From the NCBI GenBank assembly GCA_029558735.1, contig JAKQDP010000029.1, positions 1-56,568 of the forward strand: DNA of 56,568 bases. The letters are read 5' to 3'. The notes below the pieces were generated by a model. It saw nothing but the letters and a program-made list of their open reading frames with translations. It did no database searches and was not told the origin of the DNA. Positions 53,092-56,568 of the stretch are shown here, in pieces; position 1 is the first letter of the stretch; every line of letters starts with the position of its first letter. The translations under genes and the position numbers were made by a program. This DNA comes from a bacterium (GTDB lineage Bacteria > Patescibacteriota > Patescibacteriia > 2-01-FULL-39-33).

Positions 53092-55416
53092 TTACTGCCT
53101 GAAATCCCCCCGCCTGATTTTTTCAATAAAATCCTGAGACTGCTGTTCATATTCTGCGCCAAAAGACGAAACTTTCTGGGCAGCGGCAATCGCTTCGGCC
53201 TCCTCGCCTAGATAAGCATGGGCCAGAGCCAATTGGACATAATACTGCGGATTATCGGGGTCAATCTCAATCAGCAGCTTGGCTATCTCTTTTATTAATT
53301 CATAATTCTTGGCTGGAATGGCAGTATTAATAATCTGCAGTAAAAAATTCGGCTTGTCATATTTGCGTTCCAGCTGATCAGCTCGATTAATCAAATCCAA
53401 AACCCTTTCATTATCACCGGAAAAAATATAAACACTGGATAGTTGACGATACGATTCAAAATTTTCTTCATTAAGGGACAAGGCAAATAAAAATTGCTCT
53501 TCCGCCAACTGATAATAAGGGCCGGCAATATCAGCTTGACCAGACGCCTGATAGGCATTGGCTAGATACAGATAAGAATAACCGATTTCAAAATAAAGTT
53601 GCTGACGAGTCGGTGATAACGGCTTGGCCCGGTCAAACAGCTTGAAATTTTCATTGACATATTCGATATTACCGGTACGGTTGAACATAAAATTATTAAA
53701 CCGCATCATCAACAGATAATTAGCGGCGCTCTCTGGGTTCTCCTCCAATTGCCGTTCCAATTCTTGCTCAGTATAACTGGCCAAATCATTAATGATCGCC
53801 GAATCAGTGCCAGTATTGGCTGCCGCCACGTTTTGAAAAAAATTAAACAGCTGCCGCCGGTATTCCTGATTGCCCAAAGTCCCCTTAGCAATCGCCGACT
53901 TAAACAAACCAATGCGCTGTTCTACGGTGATGTTGGCCATGCCGCCAAACGCCTTGGTAAATTGGATATTGGCCGACAAGGGACGATAAGTAAAATAATA
54001 AAGCACCGGCAAAAACAATACCAGCCCAACAATCAAACTAATCAACTTGAACCGCCGGTCAGCCAAAAACTGCCAATTGAAATGCGGAGTGAATAAACCG
54101 ACAAACGCCAAAACCAAAAACAGAGGAATATAAATCACTAGTGCCTCAAAAATAAACAAATTTTGAATAAAATAAGAAATTATCATCAGACTAAACAGTA
54201 TGGGCAAAAAATATTGCCGCGTCCGCTTGAAAACGGTCGGACTATCGGCCGAAGACAAATCTTTCTCCCGAGACAAATAATGGCGCCACAAAAAATAAAA
54301 TGGCACAAACAAAAAAGCCAAATAAAGAATTAAGCCGACTAGACCGCCGATAATCAGCCGGTCAAAAATAATATTATGGGCCCGGTCAAACCAGACCACC
54401 GAATTGACATGACGATAAATCTTGGGATTGAAATTCTTGTCAAACACCTGATAAAAATTCTCATTGCCCCAGCCGAAAATCGGCCGCTCCTTAAATCCTT
54501 GCCAAGCGGAATTCCAAGTCATCAAGCGGTTCTGGGTGGTGGTATCAGACCAGGAGATATTAGCAATTCTGGCCAGTACCGGATTATTGGCAATTAAAGG
54601 CGAATTCTTGCCGGCCAACAAGGCAAATGGCGCTATAATCGCCAATATAATAATTACCGTCCCAATAATTTTCAAACGCTTGTCTTGAAAATAGAAAAAC
54701 AACAAATAAAGCAAAAACACAAAACCGCCCAAAGCCAAGGCCAAAATACCGCCGCGGGTCTGGGTGTTTAAGGCGATAAAAATCTCCAAAATAATCACCG
54801 CACCGTAATAAATTTTCAAATAATTATTTTTCCGCTTGAACATCAGTAATAAACCGAAAAAAACTGCAAATATCAAATAGCCGGCCATATAACCGGCATT
54901 GCCAATAGTGCCGGCCAACCGCTGGCCGCCGCTTGAGGGCAACAGCCAAGAAATTTGCAAATATTGTCCTAAAGCCACCAAACTGACAATCAAACTGGCA
55001 AAAAAAGACAAATCAAAGACATACAACCAATCCTTGAGCTTGCGGAAAAATCCGGACATGGCCACAAAAAACAAAAACAAATGGATAAACAATAAAATAC
55101 CTTCGCTACGTTCATTGTTACTCCAGAAACTGCGGTAAAAATTATCACCCAGCGCTGAAGAAATAACACTGATAAGAATATAAACAGCCAATATCACCAC
55201 CGCCAGGTTAATCCTGATTTTGTAATCATCGCTCTTAAAAGCCAGAACCAAGAAGGCCAAAAACATTATGACAGTGGCGATATTAAAAGCTACTGTTTTA
55301 GTGACAATGAAAGGAAAAAACAGACCGCTATTGGTATAAAGGGGAGAAAATAAAATCACGGCCAAACACAGCCAAATCACCACTTTAGCGGCGAAAATAA
55401 TCCGATCTTTAGCCAT
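53092..55416 (-). CDS. O-antigen ligase/Wzy-like membrane protein with C-terminal TPR region
   Basis: Multi-TM; TQTRGGILALALGGFVFLL, FKERPIFGWGNENFYQVFDKNF, AHNIIFDRLIIGGLVGLILYLAFL; C-terminal TPR-like helices. Confidence 0.92.
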   Translation of the reverse strand: MAKDRIIFAAKVVIWLCLAVILFSPLYTNSGLFFPFIVTKTVAFNIATVIMFLAFLVLAFKSDDYKIRINLAVVILAVYILISVISSALGDNFYRSFWSNNERSEGILLFIHLFLFFVAMSGFFRKLKDWLYVFDLSFFASLIVSLVALGQYLQISWLLPSSGGQRLAGTIGNAGYMAGYLIFAVFFGLLLMFKRKNNYLKIYYGAVIILEIFIALNTQTRGGILALALGGFVFLLYLLFFYFQDKRLKIIGTVIIILAIIAPFALLAGKNSPLIANNPVLARIANISWSDTTTQNRLMTWNSAWQGFKERPIFGWGNENFYQVFDKNFNPKIYRHVNSVVWFDRAHNIIFDRLIIGGLVGLILYLAFLFVPFYFLWRHYLSREKDLSSADSPTVFKRTRQYFLPILFSLMIISYFIQNLFIFEALVIYIPLFLVLAFVGLFTPHFNWQFLADRRFKLISLIVGLVLFLPVLYYFTYRPLSANIQFTKAFGGMANITVEQRIGLFKSAIAKGTLGNQEYRRQLFNFFQNVAAANTGTDSAIINDLASYTEQELERQLEENPESAANYLLMMRFNNFMFNRTGNIEYVNENFKLFDRAKPLSPTRQQLYFEIGYSYLYLANAYQASGQADIAGPYYQLAEEQFLFALSLNEENFESYRQLSSVYIFSGDNERVLDLINRADQLERKYDKPNFLLQIINTAIPAKNYELIKEIAKLLIEIDPDNPQYYVQLALAHAYLGEEAEAIAAAQKVSSFGAEYEQQSQDFIEKIRRGDFRQ

Positions 55417-55426
55417 AAAATATAAA

Positions 55427-56568
55427 TTAATTATTGCTTAGGGGAACATAATAAATCTTAAATACCGTCACGCCGTCAAGATTGCCGATAGTTACCGGTT
55501 CGATATTGTTGTTTTCCAGCATCTGGGAAAAAATCACCATATTATCGCGCATCGCCGGAATATCTTTCTTGACCGAATCAACCACCGAATCATCAGCAGC
55601 ATAAATATAATAAAATCCTTCCACTCCCGCCTGGACCAAGGGCGAGATAATATCCTCGCTGGCAAACTGCAGATAATTATAAAAAGAAAACAGCGGCTGG
55701 CGATAAAAAAACGAATATTTTTGAATATACCAAACAAACGAAAACCAATTAATAGTCTCATCAAAAAATATCACCTTTTGTCCCTTAAGCTCATTGAGTC
55801 CAACTGATATTTCCTCCAAGCTCTTAGGGCTAACCGGCTTGGCCAATGATCCAAAGACCTCACCCCGCAAATAATCATCCAGCTGGTTGAAACCGCGGCC
55901 ATAAAAACGAGAAGATGAATAAAAAATTTTCTTTGGACCAATGGGCTTAGTCAAAATATTGGTATTAAAACTGTAAAACATCTCACCGGCCAATATCAGT
56001 CCGACAACCGCTAAACCGATATAAAACAAAACCTTTTTCTTTCTTATTTTCATCAAGACGATATAAACCGCCAACGCCGTTATCGATACTACTAGCGGCA
56101 CCAAAATGGACAAAAACCGAGGCGCCACCCCAATAAAAGTAAACATCAAAAAACCAAAACCAAAACTGATGAGCAATATTTTCTCCAATTTGGACCACTT
56201 GTTGATAGTGGCGCGATAAAGTAAAAACACCAAAGACAATAGCCACAAAGCAAAAAAGGGATAAGAATAAAGTTCTGAAGAGGTCCGGAAAAATTCCAGC
56301 CAATTGCCCCAATAGTTCGTCCCCACCTTGCGGCCGCTAAGACCGATAAAATCTTCAGTCTCAATGCCGAAAGTGGAAGACCAGACCGCATCCAAATGGC
56401 CGCGAGTCTGAAAAACTTTTAAATTGTAAATTGCCACCGGCGACAATATTACAACGGCCATAATCACTCCCAGCCAAAACTCTTTTTGGCGAAAAACCTT
56501 TCTGTCCCAAATAAGCCAATAAATTCCATAAGCCGGTATCAAAAATATGGCGGTATATTTGGAAATAA
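55427..56568 (-). CDS. GT39/ArnT-like membrane glycosyltransferase, partial (runs off right edge)
   Basis: Reading stays open past the track start to the window edge (ISKYTAIFLIPAYGIYWLIWDRKVF), TM helices, periplasmic C-terminal domain. Confidence 0.8.
   Translation of the reverse strand, partial: ISKYTAIFLIPAYGIYWLIWDRKVFRQKEFWLGVIMAVVILSPVAIYNLKVFQTRGHLDAVWSSTFGIETEDFIGLSGRKVGTNYWGNWLEFFRTSSELYSYPFFALWLLSLVFLLYRATINKWSKLEKILLISFGFGFLMFTFIGVAPRFLSILVPLVVSITALAVYIVLMKIRKKKVLFYIGLAVVGLILAGEMFYSFNTNILTKPIGPKKIFYSSSRFYGRGFNQLDDYLRGEVFGSLAKPVSPKSLEEISVGLNELKGQKVIFFDETINWFSFVWYIQKYSFFYRQPLFSFYNYLQFASEDIISPLVQAGVEGFYYIYAADDSVVDSVKKDIPAMRDNMVIFSQMLENNNIEPVTIGNLDGVTVFKIYYVPLSNN

Overview
The window looks like a low-GC, gene-dense segment of a Patescibacteria/CPR-like (Parcubacteria-type) genome; that lineage guess is inference from gene content and repeats. 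From about 12.3 kb to the right edge it is almost entirely a minus-strand surface-glycan island. The island carries many GT2/GT4/GT9/GT39-like glycosyltransferases, a polyprenyl-phosphate sugar transferase, a flippase, an O-antigen-ligase-like TPR protein, GtrA proteins, UDP-sugar enzymes, polysaccharide deacetylases, two B12-binding radical SAM proteins, a CotH/beta-helix protein, and a VTC + DUF4956 pair. The left part has a partial rmuC, a Cas4-like PD-(D/E)XK nuclease, a type IIG-like restriction-modification protein, and an MFS transporter. It also has a plus-strand group: glnA, a frameshifted VIT/CCC1-like gene, an FNR-like oxidoreductase and a pterin dehydratase. The strongest regulatory signal is upstream of the MFS transporter: a perfect TTGACA-N17-TATAAT promoter, a 37-codon leader ORF, a terminator hairpin, a mutually exclusive antiterminator hairpin, and an exact 8-nt anti-Shine-Dalgarno. 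Other points of interest are low-complexity or repeat-derived insertions at equivalent linker positions of several GT-B enzymes, an inverted repeat pair flanking a 2.2 kb segment, tandem palindromes, and several unusual domain fusions. No tRNA, rRNA or CRISPR array was recognised. All family calls are by eye from protein motifs; no database search was run.
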